Shown one piece after another: positions 53,209 through 63,839 of a stretch of DNA of 64,000 nucleotides. The notes beneath the pieces are model-generated. The model saw only the letters and a program-made list of their open reading frames with translations. It was not told where the DNA came from and did not search any database. Source of the DNA: Trichomonas tenax (taxonomy: Eukaryota; Parabasalia; Trichomonadida; Trichomonadidae); NCBI GenBank assembly GCA_023091735.1, contig JALKBU010000177.1, positions 1 through 64,000 of the forward strand. Reading direction: 5' to 3'. The translations under genes and the position numbers were made by a program. Numbering within the stretch: position 1 is the first letter of the stretch; each line of letters opens with the position of its first letter.

Positions 53209-53960
53209 TCAAGCCAAAGGACAAAAATTTACAACATATTGATTGAATGTAATATAGATGCAATGAGAACAATAGGTTTTCAAATGATATTTCTTTTCGA
53301 TTACTTTTATTCTTAATTCTATGGATGCACCTTTAAAATCTAACCGATAATGGCCCAAAATAAATGGCATTCCTCGTAGATTATACCATTCTATCTTCAT
53401 TCTTTAGATCGAATAATCCAGACTTTCTACAGTAATTAATAATATGTACACAGCAGATTGGCCCAATATCAGTCCTTTGACACATTTCCAAATACATTTC
53501 ACGCTTAGATTTGTACATTTATGCATAAATCCGATTCCTATTTTCACGAGTTAATGATAACGTCAAATCTATCCGTGAACAACATGTTCAGCATATGTTT
53601 TCCAGACATTCCTAAGGGTTGAGTATAGCATGGTATCACATATTTGCTGTGATAAAACACGAAAGCTCCAAGTTCAGGAGCGGTTCGCAAAAAAAAACTC
53701 AAATAGTCTCGCTTGGTGAACGCGGAAATCATGAACGCCGAGGGAACTAGCAGATCGTGAGATGGTTATATGGGGAAAATATATCGGCATAAGCTGCCTT
53801 GAAGTTTTGTCGCTTAACTGCATACTGTTGTCGATCACATATTATTGGCATCATTATGTTACACGCGTTGCCGTAGAAGGTCGAATCAGTAGTATATTAT
53901 TGAATGCTACAACCGATAGAAGTTGAAAGCATCCAATATAGCCCCTTTACACGAAATATC
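53209..53960 (-). pseudogene. Eroded, unrecognised coding region
   Basis: Pieces of coding-like minus-strand sequence lie in changing frames: around 53900-53750 (NIMMPIICDRQQYAVKRQNF), 53732-53544 (FTKRDYLSFFLRTAPELGAF), around 53510-53400 (REMYLEMCQRTDIGPICCVH) and 53400-53209 (WYNLRGMPFILGHYRLDFKG). Each piece ends in a stop or frameshift that the next one bridges. Residue use is that of a folded protein, and the GC content is higher than in neighbouring DNA. I cannot assign a family; a dead gene or mobile-element protein is likely. Confidence 0.45.
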
Positions 53961-54019
53961 GATTTATTTCGTATCGAAAGAGTAAAAAGAAAGTATGTAA
54001 GAAATAAAAATAAATATAT

Positions 54020-54328
54020 TTACTCTTCAGACTCATCATCTCCGCCCTTTTCGTCGCCTTCGTCCTCAGACTCCTCTTTCTTCTTGCCCTTGGCGGACTT
54101 GGACTTGCAACCGCCCTTACCACACTTGGACTTCTTCTCCTTCTTCTCTGGATTCTCGGCATTCTCAGCAGTAGCACGGTCAGTGTAAACCTTGCGCTCT
54201 TCCTCGGAAAGTTCCTTCCACATCTGTCCTAACTTCTTAGCGATGTCGCCGAACTTGATATCTGGGTTTTCCTCCTTAACCTGGGCGCGCTTTTCCTTGC
54301 TGAAGATCATGAAACCAGACTTTCCCAT
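54020..54328 (-). CDS. Single HMG-box protein, 102 aa
   Basis: Starts at the ATG at 54328 (MGKSGFMIFSKEKRAQVKEE). The HMG-box continues with NPDIKFGDIAKKLGQMWKEL and SEEERKVYTDRA, with the usual aromatic and basic positions. A Lys-rich linker with cysteines (KSKCGKGGCKSKSAKGKKK) and an acidic tail (ESEDEGDEKGGDDESEE) follow, as in HMGB/NHP6-type chromatin proteins. It bends DNA in chromatin; the acidic tail probably regulates binding. Codon use suggests high expression. TCACTTC (54335-54341, minus) lies 7 to 13 bases before the ATG and fits the initiator. A longer frame to 54466 has no support. Confidence 0.93.
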   Translation of the reverse strand: MGKSGFMIFSKEKRAQVKEENPDIKFGDIAKKLGQMWKELSEEERKVYTDRATAENAENPEKKEKKSKCGKGGCKSKSAKGKKKEESEDEGDEKGGDDESEE

Positions 54329-54334
54329 TTTATA

Positions 54335-54341
54335 GAAGTGA
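54335..54341 (-). promoter_or_regulatory. TCACTTC initiator of the HMG-box gene
   Basis: Matches TCA-pyrimidine-T on the minus strand and is followed by TATAAA and the ATG. Confidence 0.6.
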
Positions 54342-54582
54342 AGTCTTAATCGACTGTTTGGCCGAGTTCTCAAAACGTATCGTTGAGTGAAGTGGATTGA
54401 TTCAATAGAATTCGCGGCTTCACATTCAAAATCTAACGATAGAATGAAATCGAGGAAGAAACACATACAATTGTTGGCGCCAATTTTTATGGTTGTAATA
54501 CATTAACAAAGACATTGGCCGCGTTTCGCTTGCAAAATTTAAAAACAAGATTTTTGTGATGTAGTTTTAGAGAAAAATAAAC

Positions 54583-54810
54583 TGTCATCTGTCAGTTTTT
54601 ACATCTCAAATGAAGTCTAATCTTGTTGTTACATGACAATTATACATCTCAAAAAATCTTTACATTGGCAAAGATTTTCGTAAAATGTCATTTACACGAC
54701 AAATATGAAATGTAAACTTTACATTTTATATGTCAGATATCAGACTTTATATGTCATAAATTATATTTACGCGTCAGTTATAATTCAATTATATTTTTAC
54801 ATGTCATTTA
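54583..54810. repeat. Cluster of TTTACAYGTCA-like motifs
   Basis: Recurring short strings (ACTGTCATCTGTCAG, TACATGACA, ATGTCATTTACACGACA, ATATGTCAGATA, ATATGTCATAA, TTACGCGTCAGTTA and TTACATGTCATTTA) lie every 20-40 bases over about 230 bp in the gene-free stretch 54342-55526. The theme is the same as at 25066-25155. The rest of the stretch is AT-rich with nothing seen. Confidence 0.5.
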
Positions 54811-55526
54811 TTATATTGAACTTCTTCTTTCATTTCCATCCATATTTGATGTCTTATTAGATTAAAAAACGTTTAACAACATCACATTAAATTAGATAAC
54901 ATATGTTATCATTCATTATATTCTTTGATTATTTTGATATTTTCTTCACAAGTTCATATTTCAACTGAAATAACATTTGAATTAATACACATCAGATAGC
55001 TGTCTCAAAGTATCTTAATTACATTCAGATAGCAATGAGATTATATTCTTCGAAATAATTTTCATAACTAAGCAATCAAAAAGTACAACTGAATAAGAGC
55101 ATAACACATAAGCAATAAAAATCATAATCACAAGATCTATGTTATCGGTAGAAATATCAAGAATTGTTAATTTTAATGCAAAAAAATGCTCACACTGATG
55201 TTTGCGCCATAATTTACCTATTAAATCATGAATGAAATCTATGCTGAAGAGTTTGCATACTCAAATATGAGTTTTTACATCTGATTACCAATTTTTCCTT
55301 CATTTTGTATGAATTTTGAGCTTATGATTTTGTGGATTATGATGGATAGGATGTGTGGAGATTATCAGTGAACTACAGAGCAATGAAACGAAGAAAAAAA
55401 TGCATTGAATGTAATCTTAAGACTTAATTTGTTTTCCAATAAAGATATATCATAAAAATAGCAAAAAAGAAGTAATAACAAAGATATAAAACACGTTTTT
55501 TTTCTTACGCTTAAAATAGAAAAAGA

Positions 55527-58508
55527 ATGAATGAAAGTTTAGAGATAACAGCGAATGATGCGCACATATGGAAAGTTCCTCCACGTGATGCGACTTCGCG
55601 TATCGATAGGAAGCATTTGCAGCGTAGTAACGCAGCGAAACAGCGATTTTTGACAAGATTAAGAACAAAATTCGAGGAAGCAGATCAAGATAAAGTGGGA
55701 AGCATCACTCTAAAGCAATGGATGAATTCCGGAATACAGGGTGTGATACAAGATGGCCATGTTTCCGCTGAAGAATTCGAAGTTTTATTCAAAAAAATCG
55801 ATGCAAATTCAGAGGGACGAATTACATGGAACAGACTCGTTCAATATCTCGTAAAAGATGCTTCTATCGTACAAAGAAATACAACAAACGAATCTGCACA
55901 CTTTATCGATCGAATTAAGACCACTGCGCCAGGAAGAACGCATGTTCATAGAGATATGATATCAACTATCCTCATTAGCTCGAGAACTAACGAATATATT
56001 ACAATTAGCGCTGATTCGGTCAGATTATGGAAAATTGGCGATTTAACGTTTACCAGAATGATTAATGAAGGAGTAAAGTATGCAACAGGCTGTATTTTCG
56101 ATGCTTATCAAGTACTTGCACTCGCAACTACACAACGTCGCTTGCTTTTTTATGATTTACAAACATTCACGAAATTGCCAATAACTATCGACGCAAGTCC
56201 ATCGGGAAACACAATTAAGCATATGTCTATCGAAGAAGCAAGTGCCGCACTTATAAATCTTGATAATGTTTTACCTCCATTATATAATATGCCAAATTGC
56301 ATTCATGTGTCTGAAATTGAGCTTTTCTCTGATTGCACCACTTTCTTTGTTGGCGACGATCGTGGATTGATTGAAGTTTTCAATCTTTCTGCACCAATGA
56401 GAAGATCAGGAACAGATTTCAAGTGTACAAAGTTTTCGAAGCTCGAATTCCACTCAGATGCAATCACTCAAATCTCTACAATCAAGCAGCGCTCTTGTTT
56501 CGCATCTTCATCGATCGATGGCAAAATTCATCTTTGGAATTATGATGATTACAGCAAATCTTTCAATATCATCCAATCACTTGTTTCTGAAGAACCAATG
56601 ATGCAGTTTGTTTACAGTGAAAGACAGAGAATGATCGCCACTATTGGAGTTTCGAGGGATGCCTATATTTGGAGTGCTGAATCTTCCAGAAAGATCTTCA
56701 AATTGGGCGGACATTATAACGTCATTAATCATCTCATTGAATATAACACAACAAGCGGCGATAACTACATTCTCACTATCACTAACAAAAAGGAGTTCAA
56801 GCTGTGGGATGCACAGAACTACAGATTAATCAGAGCTTTCCAAGATGGTTCATTTTTACAGCCAGAAAATCGATACAGCGCTGTTATTTTTGACGATAGG
56901 AGAAAAGTTTTAATTGTTGCTGCAAACCAATTAAATGTTTGGGGTGAAGAAGTCAGCTTTTCTATCGAAAATGAAAGCATTGCAACACATAATAGGGCTA
57001 TTATTGGCTGTTTTTACTCTCCTGAATTTAGAGATATTGTTACAGTTGACACTGCTTGTTGCATCAAAGTTCATTCAGCTGACACAGGCAAATTAACTGC
57101 AATACAATTAACAGCGCACAAAGGACCAAGCCATGATGTTGCTGCTGCATGTCTTGATATCAGTGGCCGCAGATTATTCACTTCTTCTTATGACAATACA
57201 TTGAGTCTTTGGAACTATAACAGCGGCGGACTTTTGGAACAAATGAAACTTGATGGAAACTTACTTATTTCTACGATGATTAACGGAGTCATCGATGGAA
57301 AAGATATGCTTGCACGTGCTGGATGGGATAGAGAAGTCTTGTTATATATCGAGGTCGAAAAAGGAAACTTCGAGCTAACGAGAAGATTCACTGGTCACAC
57401 AGATGATATTTCCTGTCTTGCAATGTTCAAGAATGGAATTGTTAGCGGTACATTTTCTGGCGAACTTGTTTCTTTCCATGTTGTTCTTAATAAGATTATG
57501 GCCAAAAAAACAATCGAGTCAGGAATAGAAAGCATTTGCATCATTGAAGATATGTTTGTTATCGCTGGTGATAGTGATGGATATATCTCTATGTTTACTT
57601 TACCAAATCTTGTTGCTGTTGATACATTCTTCTGCCAGGATCTCGCTGTACCTGTTGCAATTACTGCAATCACATACGATCCAAAGACAAAGTTCTTTTA
57701 CACAGCCGATTCTCTCGGATATTTCAAGAAATGGATGGTTGTTATTGAATCCGAGGATATTATTAGATTAGAGAAAGAATCATTCGGAAGACTCCACAGA
57801 GATGAAATATCTTCTATTACTATTATTGATAATGGATTTATTGTTACATGTGGCATTGATAATTGCGTCAGGTTATGGTCTCCTGATTTTGATTTTGTTG
57901 GCACATTTGTCGATGACAGTTACTGGAATATCAACAACAGAGCAACGTGGGTTGTTGACAAGCCATTTGAAACGGAAGCAAAGCACATGCGAAAGATCAA
58001 AGCCAACATGTCTATGCGATTCACGCCATTTTCACCTGATCCAAATATGCAGCAGCAACAAGAAACTCCAAGTTTCACTCCTTTGAAGGATTCTAAGAGT
58101 CCTGAGAATACAAGTTCAGAGAAAATCGAAAACGAAGACAAAGAGAAGACATTAGATGCTTTCGAAGCGATTAAGCAAATGGAGGAATTCATCAACATGG
58201 AGAGATATCATCCTAAAGCGCATCTCAGCAAAGATGTTGAAAACCCACCACCTCCACCACCAAAGAAGTTGCCAGAGTTATCTCCTCTCTCAAGAGAAAG
58301 AGAACTCACAAGCCAAATCAAGCAACTTCAACAAAGAGTCTCAAGCTCGATGTCATACAATGTGAAGGAAAGAAAAGTAATCATGATTCCAACTATCACC
58401 AGCGAATCGAACTTCAAGAGATCTGTTAAGATACCAATTCCTCTTTCAATTTCTCCTCTCAAGCGAAAGATACCAAAGCAAACTGCTTCTGCACCACCTC
58501 TTTATTAA
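55527..58508 (+). CDS. EF-hand and WD40-repeat protein, 993 aa (ciliary WDR49/WDR64-like)
   Basis: Two EF-hand-like units come first: residues ~45-115 with DQDKVGSITLKQW and DANSEGRITWNRL. A long WD40 array follows from ~150 to ~830; clear blades include GKIHLWNYDDYS, EFKLWDAQNYRLIRAF, NTLSLWNYNSGG and NCVRLWSPDFDFVG, enough for two propellers. The tail (~850-993) is low in complexity, with PPPPPPKKLP and basic stretches. This EF-hand plus double-propeller plan is that of WDR49/WDR64-type proteins, which are linked to ciliary and flagellar doublets; a flagellar role is therefore inferred. The start ATG at 55527 is the first in frame. It lies about 1.2 kb from the divergent HMG-box gene. Confidence 0.88.
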   Translation: MNESLEITANDAHIWKVPPRDATSRIDRKHLQRSNAAKQRFLTRLRTKFEEADQDKVGSITLKQWMNSGIQGVIQDGHVSAEEFEVLFKKIDANSEGRITWNRLVQYLVKDASIVQRNTTNESAHFIDRIKTTAPGRTHVHRDMISTILISSRTNEYITISADSVRLWKIGDLTFTRMINEGVKYATGCIFDAYQVLALATTQRRLLFYDLQTFTKLPITIDASPSGNTIKHMSIEEASAALINLDNVLPPLYNMPNCIHVSEIELFSDCTTFFVGDDRGLIEVFNLSAPMRRSGTDFKCTKFSKLEFHSDAITQISTIKQRSCFASSSIDGKIHLWNYDDYSKSFNIIQSLVSEEPMMQFVYSERQRMIATIGVSRDAYIWSAESSRKIFKLGGHYNVINHLIEYNTTSGDNYILTITNKKEFKLWDAQNYRLIRAFQDGSFLQPENRYSAVIFDDRRKVLIVAANQLNVWGEEVSFSIENESIATHNRAIIGCFYSPEFRDIVTVDTACCIKVHSADTGKLTAIQLTAHKGPSHDVAAACLDISGRRLFTSSYDNTLSLWNYNSGGLLEQMKLDGNLLISTMINGVIDGKDMLARAGWDREVLLYIEVEKGNFELTRRFTGHTDDISCLAMFKNGIVSGTFSGELVSFHVVLNKIMAKKTIESGIESICIIEDMFVIAGDSDGYISMFTLPNLVAVDTFFCQDLAVPVAITAITYDPKTKFFYTADSLGYFKKWMVVIESEDIIRLEKESFGRLHRDEISSITIIDNGFIVTCGIDNCVRLWSPDFDFVGTFVDDSYWNINNRATWVVDKPFETEAKHMRKIKANMSMRFTPFSPDPNMQQQQETPSFTPLKDSKSPENTSSEKIENEDKEKTLDAFEAIKQMEEFINMERYHPKAHLSKDVENPPPPPPKKLPELSPLSRERELTSQIKQLQQRVSSSMSYNVKERKVIMIPTITSESNFKRSVKIPIPLSISPLKRKIPKQTASAPPLY

Positions 58509-59021
58509 TATTTTTTATATTATGTTTGATATTATTTAAAGTGTTTGAATATATTTTTAAATTCACACAATTATTAGCGGTCTCTCATTACCTTCTCCTT
58601 AAAGTTCTTAAGGTGAGTAAGGAACCTCCAGTCATGAATGTGATAATGTCTAGGAATGTTGAATTTTATGTACACATGAATATATAGATATTTTCTATGC
58701 AAATTAAAGGAGTACTGTAAAATTCTTGAAGTAACGAAAACTCCAATGCATAATTCATCAATAGTCTATAGATATTAATTTCTTTCTATACAAAATACAA
58801 CATTCAATAAAACAACTCATGGCACAAAAGTGAACCATTTTTGTAAACTTTACAAAATAACTGGAAAAGTGATAGTGACCCGGCAAAAGTAACAAACAAA
58901 AACACAAAACACAGGAAATAGTGTCCTTATCAATATTTGCTATGAGGTTTTCAAAACAGGATCATCTGTCAATTCTCGAAATCATTTTCGATTCAATTTC
59001 AAAAATTTTAATAATCTTGTT
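58509..59021. other. Intergenic region upstream of the short membrane-protein locus
   Basis: Contains AAAAGTGATAGTGAC at about 58865, then CAAAAGTAAC, variants of the AAAAGTGAC element ~150 bases before the next start. A small inverted repeat, CCTTAAAGTTCTTAAGG, lies at about 58598-58614. No gene. Confidence 0.4.
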
Positions 59022-59252
59022 ATGCTTCTCTTATATATAGTGTCTGCTTTGATGATTGCTATCAGTGCAAACAATCCAACAAGTTCACCACACCCAACAT
59101 CATAGTCAAGCATTCCAGACTTGACATTAGTTTTTGGATCCGTTATTGGAGCAATTTTGTTCATAGTTCTCACTGTCATTGGCTTATGCTTTAAGAGGAG
59201 TGACGACAACATCCCAGAAAAGATGAATACACCATTGTTAGAGAAGGAATAA
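59022..59252 (+). pseudogene. Short type I membrane protein locus with in-frame TAG
   Basis: The frame from the ATG at 59022 encodes a signal-peptide-like start (MLLLYIVSALMIAISA), a short Ser/Thr/Pro linker, TAG at 59106-59108 (PTS*SSIPD), then a membrane helix (LVFGSVIGAILFIVLTVIGL) and a cytosolic tail (CFKRSDDNIPEKMNTPLLEK, ending in E). There is no frameshift. The tail ending TPLL plus charged residues resembles the anchor of the 43.4-kb BspA protein (STPLLSQTKD), so this could be a BspA anchor after loss of the ectodomain. It may also be a 76-residue membrane protein broken by CAG-to-TAG. Confidence 0.55.
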
Positions 59253-59300
59253 TTTCGATTTTTTAGAGAATAAAGCTGTACTATTTATAACAAAATAAGC

Positions 59301-59738
59301 TCTGTGTGTTATTCTCCCAAAAATAATGATGATTCTTTTTTTGTGCGGCTAAATTTGACAAGTTTATTAAATTGAGAAGAATAACACACAGAGCTTATGT
59401 GTGAACACTTGGAATACTTTTTTTTCAAAAAAGCTAAAAAGGCATATTTATGATTAGATTTACTTATTTATCATCGACAATAACATATTTTACGTTATAA
59501 AAATGCTATACAATAGGAATATAATATATTATAATGAGTAAAGCACATCATGGCAAATCAATGTTTTTGATGCAAGATATATCTAATATTTTAATGAAAT
59601 ATAGACTTTGTTAGCTAATTCTTTAATATATCATGCACAACAGGATTTTGCACATTGGGGTTCAATAACTTAGCAAAAAGTTAATCCTGTGAGTTAAAAA
59701 ACGAGTTTCGCCGACTTTGCGTATAAATTTTAGACAAG
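59301..59738. mobile_element. Fold-back element, truncated copy
   Basis: The sequence from about 59430 to 59727 matches the right arm of the 41.05-41.81-kb element almost base for base and extends past it through TTTTAGACAA, which also borders the left arm there. To its left, AAGCTCTGTGTGTTATTCTC (about 59301-59325) is the reverse complement of the inner AATAACACACAGAGCTT string at about 59382-59398. The opposite long arm is missing, so this copy is one-armed. Confidence 0.75.
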
Positions 59739-60053
59739 CCGAAAATATTTTTTCCAGCAGTAAAATTTTCTGCAAATGTTATTCTTCCAATATATTTCAA
59801 GGAATATTGCAAAGATAAAATGCTCTAATTCATTATGTTTTTGGTACTGCTCCAGCTATTAAGTGCCTCGGAACATATTTCTATGACTTATGATTAACAA
59901 TCGATTGAACGCTGATATTCTGTGGACAATTATTTGTTTTAGGTATTTTTAATAGCTGAAATCAATATTATATATTATAATAGCCACAGTAAAAACCTAA
60001 AATATTAATCTTAAATTTGAAGAAGAGGGAAAATTGACATAATTTTGTTGTAA
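59739..60053. other. Region upstream of the BspA pseudogene
   Basis: AT-rich; no ATG in the BspA frame is present here. Confidence 0.4.
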
Positions 60054-62522
60054 ATCCAATCATATCAAAATGATGGAAAACTATTAAAATATTGGACAGA
60101 TTCATCGCCGAATGTTGTTATCGACTCATCGTGTGAGGTAATTTATGGTGATACCTCAACAGATTACTGCTTTGAACAAGTTAAAAATACAATTGTTAGT
60201 GTAACATTCAAATCAGATTCCAATCTTACTACAATTGGTTCGTATGCTTTTTATTATTGCATCAGAATTACTGAAATCGATCTTTCAAAATGTTCAAAAT
60301 TAATCACTATTGGGTCACATGCTTTTCAATGTTGTATATCACTTAAAAATGTCTCATTTCCAAATAGCATCAAAACTATAAAAAAATACTGCTTTGCATA
60401 TACATCTCTCAGTAAAGTCAAGATACCAGCCAGTGTTGAAACATTAGAAATGTATAGTTTTGCTTGGGATAGGAAACTTCAAAGTGTTGTTTTTGAACCA
60501 AATTGTCTTATAAAAAAATTCGTCCCACTTCTTTTTGTCGAATCCAATTTAACAAGATTTACTATTCCTAGATATGTTAATTCATTAAATGGATTAACAT
60601 TCCAAAAAAATTATTTTGTTGAATCAATTGATATTGATCCACAAAACACAAATTTTGTTGTTGATGATCATCAGGTTGTTTACGACCCAGCAAGAACGAA
60701 ACTGTATTATTTTGCATCAGGTGTTACAGGAAGTTTCACTGTTCCGAATACTGTAACTACAATTTTTTTTGGTTCATTTTGTTCATCACGTTTAACATTT
60801 TTAATTCTTCAAAGTTCAGTTAAATATATCGGAGATTATTCATTTTCAGCTTCTCAAATTTCTTTATTCACACTTCCAAATTCAATAACATCAATTGGAA
60901 GAACTACATTTATGCAAAACTTTGAATTAAAAACTATTAAGCTGCCTTCCAAAATAACAAATATAAGAAATGAGTCTTTTTCTTAAACAGGATTAACGAG
61001 TATCATAATCCCAGATAGTGTCACGACTATCGACGATTTTGCATTTTCTGAATGCCCTGATCTAACAGATATATACCTTTCTTCAAATATAAAGAATATT
61101 GGAGGTGGAGTGATATCGAAATCTCCAAATGCAAGGTTTCGATTTGGTGATAATTCAACAATATACATCAATGATGATCTTCTCATGGACACAGATAACA
61201 CATTCATCTCACAATACTTTGGTAGCAACACAACCGTCACAATCCCAGAAACGATCACAAGAATCAAATCATCATCTTTTAAAGACAAAACATCAATTGT
61301 TACAATTCAATGCAATGGAAACTCAAAACTTCAATATATCGAAAATTATGCATTCCATGGTTGTTCAAGTCTTTTGAAAATTTTCGATTTTCCACTTATT
61401 ATGTCAATTGGTCAATTCGCGTTTTCAGGCACAAAACTGACTCAAGATATTATATTCGGAAAATCATTGAATTTGATTAATAGTTATGCATTTCGAAGCA
61501 CATTAATAACATCTATCGAGTTTCGATCAAATGTTCCTCTATCGATCAACCTAAATGCATTCCAGTCATGCAAGAGAGTAACATCATTGAAGTTCAACAC
61601 AACATCAGAAATCAATCTCGGAGACTATGTCTTCAGTGGTCTTCAGAATCTGACATCGGTTAACATCCCTCAACAAATGAGAAGCATCGGTTTAGGCTGC
61701 TTCCAAAACTGCATTAATCTGAACAAAGTGACGTTTGATAGCTCAATATCGTCATCAATGTCATCATTCAGAAGTTTTAAGTATGAACTGTGCTATAGCA
61801 CAAACGTGTTCACACCTGCAAGAATTCCTGCAAACATGTTCGATGGATGCACATCACTATCGAACTTCGCATTCCCAAACAACATAGTATCGATCGGCGT
61901 CCAAGCATTCCAGAACACAATGATATCTGTCGTCGACCTCCCGGACAGCGTCAGTGCTCTCGGGAGACAGTGCTTCAAGGGATGCAGATTCATGACAGAG
62001 CTGCGAATTCGAGATACATCTCACCTCGAAACGATCGACTACGGCGTCTTCGATGGATGCTCTATGTTCTCCAAGATAAGCAGCTTCACATCAAATAACT
62101 TCGCGACAGACTTCGGTGCACTCTACAACAAGGAGAAGACAAAGATGATCGTATTTCCACCGGCGTCACCCACGAACTTCTTCTCTCTGGCGTACACAGT
62201 CAAGTACATCGCAGACAGCGCATTCATCGGATGCACGAACCTGATGACAGTCCTCATCCCAGACAGCAGTGTCACATACATCGGCCGTAGTGCATTCGAA
62301 GGCTGCACGAACCTTCAGCACATCAACATCCCTCTGAGTGTCGACACAATCGGCGAGAACGCATTCCTCGGCTGCACGCGCCTTTCATGCGGAATGATCA
62401 TCCTCAACAAGACTAAATCATTCCGCGATCAGCTTTTATCTGCATCAATCCCAGTTCGTGCGCTTCGCGACTGCAACTTCAACACATGCATATTGAAAGT
62501 CAGAAACTTCAACACTCTCTAA
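60054..62522 (+). pseudogene. BspA-like LRR protein with one in-frame TAA and no ATG at the 5' end
   Basis: One frame runs from about 60054 to the stop at 62520-62522, broken only by TAA at 60984-60986 (ESFS*TGLTSI; CAA fits the family). It begins with the subfamily's leader-proximal text (NDGKLLKYWTDSSPNVVID) and carries many LRR_5 repeats (LTTIGSYAFYYCIRITEIDL; TYIGRSAFEGCTNLQHINI). It ends with a cap like that of the 4.5-kb pseudogene (CGMIILNKTKSFRDQLLSAS). No ATG exists near the 5' end, and TAA (60051-60053) precedes the frame. From about 61800 to 62500 codons become C/G-ending, in contrast to the AT-ending 5' two thirds, which suggests a mosaic. No membrane anchor. Confidence 0.82.
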
Positions 62523-62592
62523 TTATATGTGTTTATATTAATATAAATAAATTTAATTTTGACTTTTTACTATTTTATATACTATTTATTAT

Positions 62593-62960
62593 TTACATTG
62601 ATATAAATGGAAATAGATATAACATGTTGATTCCCCTTAGGAATGGCATATTACAGCCTGATTGAAAATTACAAATTTTATCAGAAGGTACCATTGATAC
62701 AATTGTAATAACCGCTTTTCCATTTCCGGACCAAACACCAGGAATGTGTTTTACTTTTTGGAAAACATAACTACTATTCAAATCAAAAGCATAATAATTC
62801 TCATACAAAAAGTTATATAAAACTCATCATGCGCTTCTATGAGACCCTGAAGGATGATTGTTCCTTGAGTGAGAGACCAAGAGCTTCCGCCACCAGAGCC
62901 CGCATTTCCATGCATACTCGCGAATCCTCCAAATTTAGAGCTGTAAAATGTTTCGAATTA
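62593..62960 (-). pseudogene. C-terminal part of a glycine-rich protein
   Basis: On the minus strand a Gly-rich segment (GGFASMHGNAGSGGGSSWSL) leads, after one frameshift near 62815, into a C-terminal block (YENYYAFDLNSSYVFQKVKH, then GVWSGNGKAVITIVS). This block has the closing pattern of trichomonad glycine-rich proteins related to the Gly-rich region of ALK-type receptors. The N-terminal part of such a protein lies at 63840-64000 on the same strand. Between them is an ankyrin fragment in the opposite sense. Confidence 0.5.
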
Positions 62961-63641
62961 TTGATTCGCAATGGTACTGAAATAACCCAAAAAGCATTAA
63001 AATATGCAGTGATAAGTGGAAACAGAGAAATAATTTTGAGCTTGTACAACTATAAATCAGGTTATTATTAAACCGGGTTTTCAAATTTTTGTACGCTATC
63101 TATGCAATATTATGACTTTCATCTTGCATATTGGATTATCAACAACTACAACATGGTTGATTTTGATCAAAAAGGCCTTACAAATGTTCACCGGGGAATT
63201 GTTTTCCTTGTCCGCAATAGATATATATTGAAGCAATTTTATAAGTCAATAGAAATTAATAAGTATTTGATCAGCCTTGGAATCAAGATTAGTGATGATA
63301 TTTGTGCACTTGCTGCTGCACATCATGATTATGAATTTATCGTTGATCTTATTCAGCACGGATATAGCATTAATTGCTCTGTGCAGGAATTTGAAAATAT
63401 AACACCACTAACATTGGCTGCCTATAATCGCGATTATAATCTCTTCGATTTCCTTGTTGATCATGTTGCTGATCCAAACAAACGTTATTCATTCTCTCAT
63501 TCCTATTTATGTCCATCTTTTACAGCACGCGATATCATAAAGAGAAACTGGAGGGCATTCTTTGGATCTAAGCTATCACGTGCTTCTTTACTTTGTCCTA
63601 TCATCTATTTGATTGTTGCTTTTCTCCTTCTAATGCTTTAA
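62941..63641 (+). pseudogene. DUF3447/ankyrin fragment with in-frame TAA
   Basis: Family likeness starts at about 62941 (AVKCFELLIRNGTEITQKAL and KYAVISGNREIILSLYN). It passes TAA at 63069-63071 (SGYY*TGF) in the same frame and continues (YYDFHLAYWIINNYNMVDFD, then ankyrin-like TPLTLAAYNRDYNLFDFLVD). The last ~25 codons are hydrophobic and unlike the family. The upstream part of the open frame (62829-62940) is only the antisense of the glycine-rich gene. There is no start codon of its own: the fragment lacks the N-terminal leader and looks inserted. Confidence 0.7.
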
Positions 63642-63839
63642 GCTTTCTCTTGTCCCAAGTTTGTGGTTATTACATTATTAATTTTTTTTTTTGTATTTAT
63701 ATTTTTGCTTATACTATTTATATTTTTGATACAGAAGAATATCTCAAGATGAGTCTCCTTCCTCTCGAATCGCTTAATGTCAAGTACAACATTCTCAATC
63801 TTGAAGACAATCCAAAGCCGGAAAAATTTTTTTGAGTAA

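Noticed and set aside
54020..54466. N-terminal 46-residue extension of the HMG-box protein
   Set aside because: It would include the TCACTTC initiator and has no family likeness; the ATG at 54328 fits better.
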